Assembly (NCBI RefSeq): GCF_000802185.1
Contig: NZ_KN676113.1
Span: forward strand, 4,421,430 to 4,485,429
Reading direction: 5' to 3'
From: Belnapia sp. F-4-1
Lineage (GTDB): Bacteria; Pseudomonadota; Alphaproteobacteria; Acetobacterales; Acetobacteraceae
DNA length: 64,000 bases
Of this stretch, positions 8,216 through 16,632 are shown piece by piece. The position numbers and the translations under genes were made by a program. Numbering within the stretch: the first letter of the stretch is position 1; every line of letters starts with the position of its first letter. The notes beneath the pieces were generated by a model, which saw nothing but the letters and a program-made list of their open reading frames with translations, was not told the DNA's origin and did not search any database.

Positions 8216-8528
8216 TGGGTGTGACTGCTACCCCGAAGTTATTGGTGACTGAGCCAAAGGTTGTGCTCAGGGCGCCAATTGGGAAGCCACTTGACCAGCC
8301 CGACTTCTCGACCGGCGCGCCAGCGTCGTTCTGCGTCAGGTTGGTGCTGCGCCTCCACGGAAGAATTTTTTCGATGAATGTGGCCATATCGGTATTTATT
8401 GAGGCACAGCAAAATAAGTTGGAGATCGCATTCAGTTTAGCTGTATGGCAACCAATATCATTGGACTTGCCAAACAATGAACCGGTAGACACTTCGAATA
8501 ACAGCATCGGAATACAAGGGTAGCGGAA

Positions 8529-8936
8529 ATGCGCTTTGTCCAATCAGCACTGCTCGTGTTCATGGTAATTTGCACGCTAGCAGGCGCGAGCCAGGCCGCC
8601 GATAAGAACGGACGATACGCCGAGATCTTCGGTCTCTCTCACAATCAGCGTCCTATGAGAGAATGTTCAACGTTCATCCGGATTTTTCAGGAAGCGCGAG
8701 GAAGGGACACCAACAACCTGTTCATGTATCGTGCTTGGATGATGGGCTACATGACCGGCGTCAATGAGTATCAAGCAGCGACCTTCAACGTCGGTAATTT
8801 CAATCTCGCGGCCAGCGAACAATGGATTGCGAATTTTTGCCGCAATAATCCTTTCGCGAGCTTCCATGACGCATTGCAGGCGCTGCTTGCGGAACGACAC
8901 AATGGTCGTGTGATCGAAGAACCGGCGGCGAGGTAG
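8529..8936 (+). CDS. exported Rap1a/Tai-like small protein
   Basis: 135 residues. Residues 1-23 form a classic Sec signal peptide (basic MRF, hydrophobic core, AGASQA before ADK). The mature part contains two cysteines and the pattern WMMGYMTGVNEY ... WIANFCRNNP ... FHDALQAL. I associate this with the Rap1a/Tai-type periplasmic family, some members of which are immunity proteins against type VI amidases while many are uncharacterised. No effector gene is next to it. The downstream gene is convergent. Confidence 0.5.
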   Translation: MRFVQSALLVFMVICTLAGASQAADKNGRYAEIFGLSHNQRPMRECSTFIRIFQEARGRDTNNLFMYRAWMMGYMTGVNEYQAATFNVGNFNLAASEQWIANFCRNNPFASFHDALQALLAERHNGRVIEEPAAR

Positions 8937-9053
8937 CTGACTATCTGACTGTGTTACCGTTAGCCAAATGGCAGTAGGCAACACACCTCTGCGGAAGAAT
9001 TTGGTCGATGGGTGTGGTCGTAAAGATATTTAGGCGGCCACAACAATCCGGAT

Positions 9054-9953
9054 CTATTGCATCCGCAGAGTGATGTATCTGATTTCCGCAATCTTGCTGG
9101 CGGGTAGTAAATTGAACACCCGGCTGCGTTCGTACACCATAGCTCCCGATGCGCTCTGAAATATCAAATAACCAAGCACAGTACGTGCCTCAACTTTCGC
9201 TGTAACCAGGGGAAAAATAGTTTGCGGCAAACCTTTAACGAGGAGATCAGCGTCTCTCCCGCCCTGGAAGGCGGCCAGAAAACCGAGGGTTACAACTGAT
9301 CCAGCGGTGATCCTGATAGGCAAGCTTATCGCAACATACGCATCTGAAGCAGCGACAAAACTGCCCAGTGCTACGGTGAAACCGAAGCCGGCCCAGATTG
9401 CGGCTATTTTTTGATTGAAAATCCAGAGTCCAATCATCAGCGCGAAGGTGATGCCGAGTAGGATTTTGGTATGCTTCAGGAACAGCCTCTTTCCCTCTTG
9501 CCATCGTAGGTAATAGAGCAACTGCTCAGGCGTCATCGGTGTCTCGGTTGGTGTAGTACCTTGAGCACTACCGTCACCTGCCTTTGAAGAGCGGGGTTCA
9601 GCCGCGCCACCTAAAGCATCGCCGCGGTCCTTAACCGTCTGAGCTGGCAAGCCGAACGACTCGCGGGTTACCGTAATGCCAGGTTTGTCGATAAAGCCAT
9701 GGGCGCTGGCCCGCATCTGTATACCCCAAGCGGTGAAGCCAATTTGAAACAATATCCACACAATGAGGGGTGGAACTCTGTCTGCTGGAAGGTTTGAGAA
9801 TGACTCCAGCACCGAGAAATATCTGATAGCGGATATCTCAGCAACTGCTCCGAACCCCAGCCAATAACCAAATGCTGCAACCAAAAAAACTTGGCCAACA
9901 ATTAGTGCAATCCCCGATGCTACCTGCACTGGAGAGATAACCTCTTTTTCCAT
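9054..9953 (-). CDS. hypothetical integral membrane protein
   Basis: 299 residues from the ATG of MEKEVISPVQ, which follows a GGAGG; an upstream in-frame start is less likely. About five hydrophobic segments are visible: near residues 8-33, 62-79, 164-180, 183-203 and 215-229. A polar, proline- and serine-rich linker (about 100-140) separates the first two from the rest. The C-terminal 70 residues are soluble and mixed alpha/beta. I do not recognise the family. It is followed on the left by the exported small protein gene (convergent), and upstream on the same strand is a second, frameshifted membrane protein gene. Confidence 0.5.
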   Translation of the reverse strand: MEKEVISPVQVASGIALIVGQVFLVAAFGYWLGFGAVAEISAIRYFSVLESFSNLPADRVPPLIVWILFQIGFTAWGIQMRASAHGFIDKPGITVTRESFGLPAQTVKDRGDALGGAAEPRSSKAGDGSAQGTTPTETPMTPEQLLYYLRWQEGKRLFLKHTKILLGITFALMIGLWIFNQKIAAIWAGFGFTVALGSFVAASDAYVAISLPIRITAGSVVTLGFLAAFQGGRDADLLVKGLPQTIFPLVTAKVEARTVLGYLIFQSASGAMVYERSRVFNLLPASKIAEIRYITLRMQ

Positions 9954-10075
9954 TCTGTCCTCCACGTTGCAGCATCCCAATCGACCAGAGCCGAGCAAGC
10001 GGCCCGCCTCTCTTGCAGAATTCGTCGATGAGTGTGGCTATGCCAGCAATCGGCTTGGGTTGAGATTTCTCACGA

Positions 10076-10770
10076 TCAGCCGTTTAGGAGTTTGAAGCTC
10101 GCGCGGCACACGTAAGCGACGACGCCTAGAAATGTTGCTATTGTTGGTACGGCCAGGAACGCGAACCCAAACACATAGAGCCTGCGCAGAGCTGCCGCCA
10201 AATGCTTCGTGAGACATTTTCGATTTGCCAAAAATAATATAGCATCGAGTTCACGTCGGTGCGCATGCTCAATGTATTTGCTCTTTGCCCCAGGGTCGCG
10301 TACAGACCTCCTAAACCACGATGATGGCGTTCCAGTGCATCCATTTGCGCGTCGCGGGGGTCCTCATCAATTAGCGTGAGAGCACGTTCCAGGACATGGT
10401 TTTCGAGTTGCAATGCATACGCTGGGCTTTCGCGGTGAAATGCTATTTCTTTGTCATGATAATCGATCGCGGACTCGTGCCGTTTGACGGCGTAAGGGCA
10501 CAAAGCACCGTACACTAGCGACCCCAATCCTAGAAAGAAAGTCCCGAAGTATACTGCCACCAATCTCCAAGGGATCTCTCCGGCTAAGAATTTGAAGCGG
10601 GCGTCTACGTCGGCAAGGTTGAGGAAGTTTTGGTTTAGGAGGATCAGGTAACCGGCTAATGGCATAACAACAGTGGCTTTGGCGGCAGGAGAGTTCCCAA
10701 CCGCACGCAACCTGCTCCACAGCGCAAATTTATCAAGCGGGCCAAACCCTTCGAGTTTATACTTTGTCAC
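10076..10770 (-). pseudogene. membrane protein gene with a homopolymer frameshift
   Basis: The likely start is the GTG of VTKYKLEGFGP (10770), with a weak CGAGG upstream; the longer open frame overlaps terminase remains and is not used. The first part encodes two membrane segments (PLAGYLILLNQNFLN and VAVYFGTFFLGLGSLVYG) and a cytoplasmic helical region. At the A5 run 10230-10234 (T5 on the coding strand) the frame changes. The original frame gives a poor C-terminus that ends at 10138. The frame reached by one extra T gives LYVFGFAFLAVP plus IATFLGVVAYV, an excellent third membrane helix, and stops at 10076. So a single base has probably been lost, by mutation or by sequencing error. Confidence 0.55.
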
Positions 10771-10811
10771 AGACGTGCAACCTCGTTGCTCGACGCATTG
10801 CAGCAGTTGAA

Positions 10812-11490
10812 TCAACCAAACACCAGCAAGCCGCGTCCCTCGTAGACTGACTTCGTTGAGACGTTCGCCAATGCACGGGCCATGACCATAATCAGTGCCA
10901 TTGGTCCGTCGATTTTGAGGTCCTCCTCCGTCGCTGGCAAAACTCCGTCCTTCGCATTTGTTCGGGATACGACGTTTGAGAGCATCCAAGCCATTGGGCT
11001 GTTTTCACCGTCAGCGTGCTTGAGCTTGCCTGCATCCATCAGTGCCGCCACCATGTTTCATGGGCTTTCTGTAGTTCCTGGCGTGCTGGATGAACTCATA
11101 TGTAGCTATGCGGCGCTTCATGAGCTGACCCATCATCAAAGTGGCGCGTGCCGGGCCGAAGACCACTTCCTCAACGTCATGACCTTCTGTCACCTCCAGC
11201 AGGTCGTCTAGTATGCGTTGGTGGTCGATCATCTTGTCATCGGTGATGATCAACTGATTATCGGTCTGCCATGCCCGGTAGTGATCCTAACCGGGGCTGA
11301 ACATCACATCCTCTGGCAGGTAGTAGCGGCCGAAAGTCGCAAAGGTGCCATCGTCTAGCGGCACCAAAGTCTGCATGGCGGCGATGCCCTGCTTGCTCGC
11401 CAAGTCCATGCCCACGAAGCAGCGCCGGCCCGTAAAGTGGTCGAGGGTGAGGGCGGGGGAGTAGCGGGCGGCATGGCTCTGCATGTTGAA
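10812..11490 (-). pseudogene. phage terminase large subunit, C-terminal remnant
   Basis: Three consecutive pieces reassemble into the nuclease half of a terminase large subunit. First comes FVGMDLASKQGIAAM ... FGRYYLPEDV, then an in-frame TAG (near 11287), then DHYRAWQ ... ILDDLL ... EEVVFGPARAT. After a frameshift near 11040 follows MAWMLSNVV ... KIDGPMALIMVMARA ... YEGRGLLVFG, the usual terminase C-terminus. The Asp in GMDLAS and the later KIDG are the places where the nuclease acidic residues are expected. The gene is dead: one stop and one frameshift. The ATPase half is missing; its place is taken by DUF6626-like sequence. Confidence 0.65.
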
Positions 11491-11544
11491 GAAGGCCGGG
11501 CGGCCGTCGACCCGGCAACTCAAATGTTTTGCTCTTAACCTGCC

Positions 11545-11700
11545 CTGCTCCCTCGCAATCCATGGCTGAGTACGCGAGCAGATGAGATGTCCGCAGTAGC
11601 GAGCATCCTTTGTAAAATAACTTTTCAAAAACCTGCGCAGTGGTCGCAAAACCAACTGGCTTCAGTGCGGCGACGTTGTCGAGCAATGTAATGCGAGATC
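11545..11700 (-). pseudogene. decayed DUF6626 copy
   Basis: Two frames together align with the DUF6626 protein encoded at 7578-7916. LLDNVAALKPVGFATTAQVFEK matches the first helix region in one frame; LKSYFTKDARYCGHLICSRTQPWIA matches the recognition-helix region in the next. A frameshift separates them, and the reading then runs into the terminase remnant. Confidence 0.55.
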
Positions 11701-11730
11701 CTCCTGAATAAATACAAATACGGCAATCAT

Positions 11731-11742
11731 CGTATTTACCGC
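11731..11742. promoter_or_regulatory. shared GTATTTACCGC motif, copy 2
   Basis: GTATTTACCGCAGAAA lies between the decayed DUF6626 copy and the HUH gene, the same place as copy 1 at 7946. The related piece AAATACGGCAA lies just to its left (11716-11726). Confidence 0.4.
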
Positions 11743-11803
11743 AGAAATCGCGGTTGGTGAGCATTGCTATTATCTGTGGTGGTGCAACCAAACAGGAGTT
11801 ACC

Positions 11804-12271
11804 ATGGCAAATATAACAGCTACATCGCAGGAGCAACTGAACGCAGCCTACCTCAGAGGCGTTGCCGAGATGGCAACTGCAATCAAACCCTCACTCTTCG
11901 TGACGCTGGCCTTCAACCGCGCCATCGTTCATGAGAGTGCGGCTGATAGGTTGACAGCGTTTCTTGCACGCATGGATCGCAAACTGCTCGGCCCGAAATG
12001 GGCATCACAGGATGCATCCAGAAGAACACAGCATATATCGGTTCTTGAGAACCCGCGCACGAACCCGCACATTCATCTACTCGTCAAACCGGCCAAAAAT
12101 AACGCATGGGCGTTTGCAAAGCGGGTTGGACCAATTTGGAGGAAATTGGTTGTGAGCGGCAGCATCGACGTGCAGCCGGTTACTGACCTCGCTGGCGCTA
12201 TAAATTATGTAGCGAAACACCTGTCGGCCAGCAAAGGCGATCGGCTGCTTCTGACGCCGGGTAAGGCCTAA
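11804..12271 (+). CDS. HUH-type rolling-circle replicase/nickase-like protein
   Basis: 155 residues from an ATG with AGGAG eight bases upstream. The order of motifs fits a compact HUH endonuclease: SLFVTLAFNR (residues 30-39, motif 1), HIHL (89-92, the metal-binding HUH-like motif) and NYVAKHL (134-140), whose Tyr 135 is the candidate nicking residue with Lys 138 beside it. Such proteins nick one strand at an origin for plasmid, phage or element replication or transfer. No helicase domain is present. A hairpin follows the stop codon and a 7-bp tandem repeat begins 170 bases downstream. A decayed paralogue of this gene lies at 8020. It could also be a transposase-like HUH protein. Confidence 0.55.
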   Translation: MANITATSQEQLNAAYLRGVAEMATAIKPSLFVTLAFNRAIVHESAADRLTAFLARMDRKLLGPKWASQDASRRTQHISVLENPRTNPHIHLLVKPAKNNAWAFAKRVGPIWRKLVVSGSIDVQPVTDLAGAINYVAKHLSASKGDRLLLTPGKA

Positions 12272-12276
12272 AGCCA

Positions 12277-12296
12277 CGGCTCCCAACGAGGAGCCG
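12277..12296 (+). terminator. stem-loop after the HUH gene
   Basis: CGGCTCC / GGAGCCG arms of 7 bases with a 6-base loop, five bases after the stop codon. There is no T-run, so termination is only possible. Confidence 0.35.
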
Positions 12297-12440
12297 ACAC
12301 ATAGGGGACACCCGAGAACACCTTTTGCCACGCTAAGGTGCTACCTCAACGCTCCCTGTACCGCATGACACCGTTGCTGATCATCGTTCTGATGGTTGGC
12401 AATGGTGTCAGTCTGTCAGAGCTATAGAGCTTCAGATAAG

Positions 12441-12503
12441 ATACTAGATACTAGATACTAGATACTAGATACTAGATACTAGATACTAGATACTAGATAC
12501 TAG
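12441..12503. repeat. 7-bp tandem repeat, 9 copies
   Basis: Nine perfect head-to-tail copies of ATACTAG, followed by a degenerate unit ATACTTAG. The array is not in a gene. The whole interval 12272-13019 has no convincing CDS. Perfect identity of the units suggests recent slippage or active maintenance; the position 170 bases after an HUH nickase gene makes an iteron role worth testing. Confidence 0.85.
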
Positions 12504-12711
12504 ATACTTAGATCGAAATAGCAGACAGTGAATGGCAGATCAGGTGATGGCCATTTATGTAGATCTCCCAATTAAGCGATAGCAGATCCATAACCGCACT
12601 GCATATGCGTAGCTGATCCCAGCCCAAACCGCTAGAACGTCACACAATACGCATTTCCTGACATTTAGCCCGAAGCCGTCGAAGTTGCAGACACGCTCTA
12701 TGCGGCCGCTC

Positions 12712-12767
12712 TTTCTCCTAGGAGAAACACAATGAAAGATGCAGATTATACATCTCTCATGAGGTTT
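12712..12767 (+). other. perfect 16-bp palindrome overlapping a ribosome-binding site and mini-ORF
   Basis: TTTCTCCTAGGAGAAA (12712-12727) is a perfect palindrome that contains AGGAG. It is followed at 12732 by an ATG that opens an 11-codon frame (MKDADYTSLMR then FS, stop at 12765-12767). This resembles a leader peptide or a remnant gene start. No downstream gene on this strand begins within 250 bases. Confidence 0.3.
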
Positions 12768-13019
12768 TCGTGAAACAAGCCAAGGTGCCAACCGAGTAGG
12801 AGATCAAACTCTTCCTTGTGGTCGTTCAACAAGGTCGCCATGGTGTTTGTGGCCGTCTCTGTGGAGCTAAATGCCCCTAGAAAGCGTCTGTGAGGGTCAC
12901 ACACGGGCTTGGGATCAATCTGCCGGGCGAGGCAGCATTGAATTTCGATACCCCATTTGAGGGCAGGTCGACCTGCTGCGTATATGGTAAGCCTTACGAG
13001 GGATCGGGAGCGAGTCGCC

Positions 13020-13436
13020 ATGTCTGGGTCCAAGGATAAAAACGAGCCAAGAAGTGACACGTTGACGATCGAGCAGATCGCCGCAGCGATGGACCAGTTT
13101 GGTGTGGCTGACCTGCGCCAAGTGGTCGCTGTGGCAGAAGCCAAGATCCAGGAGAAGTCCGAGAGCGAGAAGCGTTCCTTCATTGAGGAAACGCTTAACA
13201 AGGCCAAGGCGCTGGGCCTTTCAATTAGGGATCTGTTCGGTGAGACGCCTGAGCCTGCGAAAAAGCGCGGTCGTGGCAAGGCTAAGCCAAAGCCCGAAGG
13301 TTCCAAAGTCGCGCCGAAGTACCGTGGGCCGGCAGGTCAGGAGTGGTCCGGTAGGGGACGCAAGCCGATCTGGGCCCGGGGCATGCCCGCGGAGCAGCTT
13401 GAACAGCATCTTATTGAAAAGCCCGCTGCCGAGTAG
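13020..13436 (+). CDS. H-NS family histone-like protein
   Basis: 138 residues from the ATG at 13020; a longer in-frame form starts in poorly conserved sequence. The N-terminal half is a predicted coiled-coil oligomerisation region (DLRQVVAVAEAKIQEK, with further charged helices). A basic linker (KKRGRGKAKPKP) follows. The C-terminal DNA-binding motif is YRGPAGQEWSGRGRKPIW, the alphaproteobacterial/betaproteobacterial form of the H-NS AT-hook-like loop. Such proteins silence AT-rich, recently acquired DNA; this one is carried by the island itself. Its end overlaps the end of the convergent gene by 26 bases. Confidence 0.85.
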   Translation: MSGSKDKNEPRSDTLTIEQIAAAMDQFGVADLRQVVAVAEAKIQEKSESEKRSFIEETLNKAKALGLSIRDLFGETPEPAKKRGRGKAKPKPEGSKVAPKYRGPAGQEWSGRGRKPIWARGMPAEQLEQHLIEKPAAE

Positions 13437-13986
13437 CTAGCCAACTACAATGTGCGAGCTTGAACAGCACAGCATCGCTGGGTGTGAAGTTCACAGTTGG
13501 CAGTGTGATGCTGTGCATTTCCTTTACATCCCGCATGTAGGAAAGATGCCTGTGGTCTGCGGTGACGCGTGCACCAAAGGTATTGACCAACTGATCGAAA
13601 TCCTCACTCAGACTGCCATCCATGACCACCTTGCAGAAGCTCGTAGCACCGCATTGCAGCCACTCGCTTTTGTCCCACATCGATTTGCCACGGGCGAATG
13701 CGTTCTTAATTCCGTAAAATCGGCCCTGTAGTTTATCGTATAGCCAATCTGGCATCTGCCTGTGCATGCAACCATCGGATGCCTCTTTATCGTAGGCTTG
13801 CATTTCGAATGGGGTGCCGACATAAAAGCCTGTGACCTTAGCTGCATACTTGACCTGAATTGACATAGATCGCGTCCGACTTCCTTTGCCGGGGACCAGT
13901 TGATAGTTGCCAGCTCTGACCGCCTCCACCGCATTGAGAAGCTTATGCATATGCTGGCCGGGGTGGTTTGTTTTGTTGATCTTCAT
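13411..13986 (-). CDS. hypothetical protein under a shared motif
   Basis: 191 residues; no family recognised. It begins MKINKTNHPGQHMHKLLNAV, with a basic Ser/Arg-rich strand region following, and contains WLYDKLQGRFYG and SLSEDFDQLVNTFG. It is neither membrane-bound nor exported. Upstream lies the most complete copy of the TTTAC...GTAAA motif found before the DUF6626/HUH modules, which suggests the same regulon. The region is less GC-rich than the core. Confidence 0.45.
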   Translation of the reverse strand: MKINKTNHPGQHMHKLLNAVEAVRAGNYQLVPGKGSRTRSMSIQVKYAAKVTGFYVGTPFEMQAYDKEASDGCMHRQMPDWLYDKLQGRFYGIKNAFARGKSMWDKSEWLQCGATSFCKVVMDGSLSEDFDQLVNTFGARVTADHRHLSYMRDVKEMHSITLPTVNFTPSDAVLFKLAHCSWLATRQRAFQ

Positions 13987-14023
13987 ACGCCCATATTACT
14001 GCCGGGCTTTCTGGTAGTCAGTA

Positions 14024-14037
14024 TTTACGGCAGTAAA
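14024..14037. promoter_or_regulatory. TTTACGGCAGTAAA operator-like motif, copy 3
   Basis: TTTAC-GGCA-GTAAA is a near-perfect inverted repeat, 38 bases upstream of the hypothetical gene that starts at 13986. A half-site in the opposite sense (TTACTGCCG) is at 13996-14004. Matches GTATTTACTGC (7946) and GTATTTACCGC (11731) sit in front of two other modules. Confidence 0.45.
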
Positions 14038-14161
14038 ATTGATCCTTTCGTGCGCGGTTCGTGGACCTGCGTCATTTGAAGACTGTCCGGTACCGCAGGA
14101 TAAGTCGACGTTCGGAGGTGCATGGTGACACCAAGTGGCGAACTCTTCGACAAGTGCAATG

Positions 14162-14539
14162 TCAATACTCGTTCGGCATCAGCATCACCCATGCATTGCC
14201 CTCCTGCACCAGCCACAGTGTCACCTCCGGCAGCGGAAAATCGGTCCAAGGGATCTCCTGGCTGGTAATGGGCTGCTCGGAGTTGCCGTCCGTCATCGTG
14301 GCGACTGAGCTGCCGGTCGCTGCGTCAACGGCCAGGGTCCAGACCTGGAAGGGTTCCGAGCGCACCCGAGGGTCCGCCTGGTGCGAGACGATCAGGTCGG
14401 TGAGCCAGTGGGCCTGGGTCTGCTCGGCCAGGAACACGACGCCCTGGGTCATGAAAATGCAGCGGGTCAGGCCATGGCGGGTAAGTGTGTCTGAGCCGGT
14501 GAAGCGGGCCAGCGCCGATTGCAAATCCTCTGAGGTCAT
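14162..14539 (-). CDS. DUF6876 family protein
   Basis: 125 residues from the ATG of MTSEDLQSALARFTG; an upstream in-frame start adds 11 residues. The landmarks match what I know of DUF6876: FTGSDTLTRH, GVVFLAEQTQAHWLTDLIVSHQ, FQVWTL, EIPWTDFPLPEVTLWL, and the terminal LMPNEY. Members are small cytosolic proteins on plasmids and islands; the function is not known. Confidence 0.65.
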   Translation of the reverse strand: MTSEDLQSALARFTGSDTLTRHGLTRCIFMTQGVVFLAEQTQAHWLTDLIVSHQADPRVRSEPFQVWTLAVDAATGSSVATMTDGNSEQPITSQEIPWTDFPLPEVTLWLVQEGNAWVMLMPNEY

Positions 14540-14630
14540 AGGGCCGCCCTCCTCCGCGGCCCGCCCCATCAATAACCTTCTGGCTCGCCTGTCATCCGAA
14601 ACTTTTAATTCGAATACAATTACGCGGCCG

Positions 14631-15341
14631 CTAATTGCCGGTTCCTGTTTTGTGATTTGGCGAGCGGATTCGCTGCCAATACTCCTGACCCAGAAAACTC
14701 GCCACCCAGAATCGCCTGTGGGTTACAGTAGATCCGGCACGAAGCGAACCGGACCTGTTTGCTACAGGCCTCGTAGCGATGACGCCAAGCATCGCACTGC
14801 TAAAGTTTTTGGAGTTGGCCTCAACATCCTCTGGCAACATGGCCGTTACAAGATTAATGAATTGTCGACGAATTATCGGAGGCTCTAATGCAATCTGTTC
14901 TAAAATTGCTGATTGGTGCCATGCGACAATAACTGCCTTGATGAGGTTGAAACCGGTTACGGTTTTTGTAATCGGATGAGCTTTTCCTGCCTTTATTTGC
15001 CTGTTAATATTTTCGATATTTAAATTATGTAGCCGGGCTGCATCAAAGCCTATGCTTCCAGCCATTCTCCTGCCAGTTTTTTTGTATTTTATCTCAAGCG
15101 CAACGACTAATTTTTGTTCGCGTTGGATTATGAGAAAGTCGAGGCTTGGCGGTGCTCCTTTTTTATTCGACTCTGTGGGAATTGGAAATTCGCCTTTTAC
15201 TTCACAACCTCGTCCCCGAGCGATTAGTTCTATTGGCTTCTTCAGTTCTGCTTCACGAAGATTATCAACCCCGCCCTGCATCTGCTCGAAAGTGAGCCAG
15301 CCAGCAATCCCGCTTGTTATCTGATGAATGATTCTGGACAT
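14631..15341 (-). CDS. PD-(D/E)XK-like hypothetical protein
   Basis: 236 residues. SLDFLIIQREQKLVVALEIKYKK has the spacing of a PD-(D/E)XK nuclease core: Asp 68, then Glu 83 and Lys 85 at the end of the next strand, after an N-terminal helix of about 40 residues with a conserved-looking Glu (30). The remaining sequence is helical. I do not recognise a specific family; it could be a restriction-like nuclease or an inactive relative. The C-terminal 30 residues are less convincing and may come from a frameshift. Confidence 0.45.
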   Translation of the reverse strand: MSRIIHQITSGIAGWLTFEQMQGGVDNLREAELKKPIELIARGRGCEVKGEFPIPTESNKKGAPPSLDFLIIQREQKLVVALEIKYKKTGRRMAGSIGFDAARLHNLNIENINRQIKAGKAHPITKTVTGFNLIKAVIVAWHQSAILEQIALEPPIIRRQFINLVTAMLPEDVEANSKNFSSAMLGVIATRPVANRSGSLRAGSTVTHRRFWVASFLGQEYWQRIRSPNHKTGTGN

Positions 15342-16021
15342 GAGGTTCTTGCAGCCATTGTCATGGCATCAAATCAGACAAGGACGTATTTGGATAGTAA
15401 GTTAGCTATACGCGTCTATGCGGAAGGATGCGGACATCTGCCATGAAAAATGACTTGCCTTCAGAGAACGCCAACTCGGGCTCACTGGTTGCCACCAGTC
15501 TCGTTGCGGGCGTACCAGCATTAGCAGCCCGTTGATAAAGTTGGCTACCATGCTCGGCGCCGCAAGATGTTGGAGTCCAAAGCTCCTGAGCTGCACAGTA
15601 TGCTGTGCTGCCCGTAAGCCGGTGGCATTTTGTCGACGGGCTGTTGGGACTGATCATTGAGGGCGGCACGGTCCGGGTTGGGTTGAAAGCCGCGCGCGAT
15701 GCTAGCCACTCGACCTTCATTCCCCGGGAACCCGCGTCGGGAAGCGGATAGGCGGCTTGCGAAATGACCATGCGTTGAAGTGTGATGTCAAAGGTGGTGG
15801 AATTCGACCCATGGCCTCCTCCACGATTAGACTTCCGCATCGATCAATACCAACTGCCGCTGGGATGAGCTCAGGCGCGATGCTTCTATGTCCGCTGACG
15901 GGCTTGGAGCGGGCATCCGCGTACTACCCTTCCACAGCCGCAGTCCACCCAACGCGGCTGTTCCGGCGTGTTCCAAGAACAATGCCTGTGGATTGCGACG
16001 CAATGCGGCGAGTGATTCCGA
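15342..16021. other. no recognisable gene
   Basis: About 680 bases with only overlapping open frames on both strands and no frame with family-like sequence. It precedes an IS21 remnant and is probably transposon or gene debris. Confidence 0.4.
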
Positions 16022-16310
16022 CGCAAGCTGGCCACTGCTTCCGATGTGCCTTCCTGGCACGAGCGGATCGCCGATCCGACCTTCGGCGACGCCACCCTCG
16101 ACCGCCGCGTCCACAACGCCCATCGCGTCGAGCTCCAGGGAGAACCCATGCGCCGCAAGGCCGCCCGCCGCGCCGCACCAGTTGACGCCAAAGCGGGAAC
16201 CTAGGCAACACTCGCCCCGCCCACAGACCGCCACCACACCCCGGCCGGCTTCGTTCGGAATAGGTGGCCGGCTTCAATCGGAAGCCACGGCCAGCTTCGT
16301 CGGAATCCGC
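16022..16310 (+). mobile_element. 3' end of an IS21-type element (istB remnant plus end repeats)
   Basis: The frame from about 16046 to the stop at 16202-16204 reads [17 protein letters not shown], then [20 protein letters not shown]. This parallels the C-terminus of the IstB encoded at 32179-32943 ([36 protein letters not shown]). It is followed by GGCCGGCTTCNNTCGGAA-type repeats (16245-16310), like the ends of the IS21 element at 32-35 kb. Only the end of an element is present. The following 320 bases (to 16632) show no gene. Confidence 0.7.
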
Positions 16311-16632
16311 ACCAAGGCCACAGACCGCATCAACTTCAAGGGTCCTTCCGGCCGGTCGCTAGCAGACTGGCAGCACTCGAAGGACAGAGCGTCGGATGAC
16401 TTTCGAGCTCGGGGCAACGTCGCAATAGAGCTTGCCCCTGTGCGACAGGGCTGAGGTGTCGCGCTGGATCTTCGGTCGCCCTTTTGCAACAGGGGTCACA
16501 TCGCGTTCAAAACCGTACGCGACAGGGAAGCGGATGCATGCACGTCGACTATGCCCACTCCAGCACACTCGAGCAGCAGGCCGGATTTGAGGCTGAGTTG
16601 CGGCTTGGGGTGATGCGTCATTAGGCAGCTTC

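Noticed and set aside
8106-8387. 93-codon minus-strand ORF beginning MATFIEKILPWRRS
   Set aside because: The start looks a little like a phage structural protein, but there is no ribosome binding site and the last third is antisense to the HUH pseudogene.
10771-10989. N-terminal extension of the membrane protein frame
   Set aside because: It overlaps the terminase remnant in another frame and does not resemble a membrane protein start; the GTG at 10770 fits better.
12441-12503. Heptamer array as a CRISPR array
   Set aside because: The units are 7 bases with no spacers and no cas genes nearby.
14061-14888. 275-codon plus-strand ORF opposite DUF6876 and the PD-(D/E)XK-like gene
   Set aside because: Antisense to two better-supported genes and without recognisable sequence.
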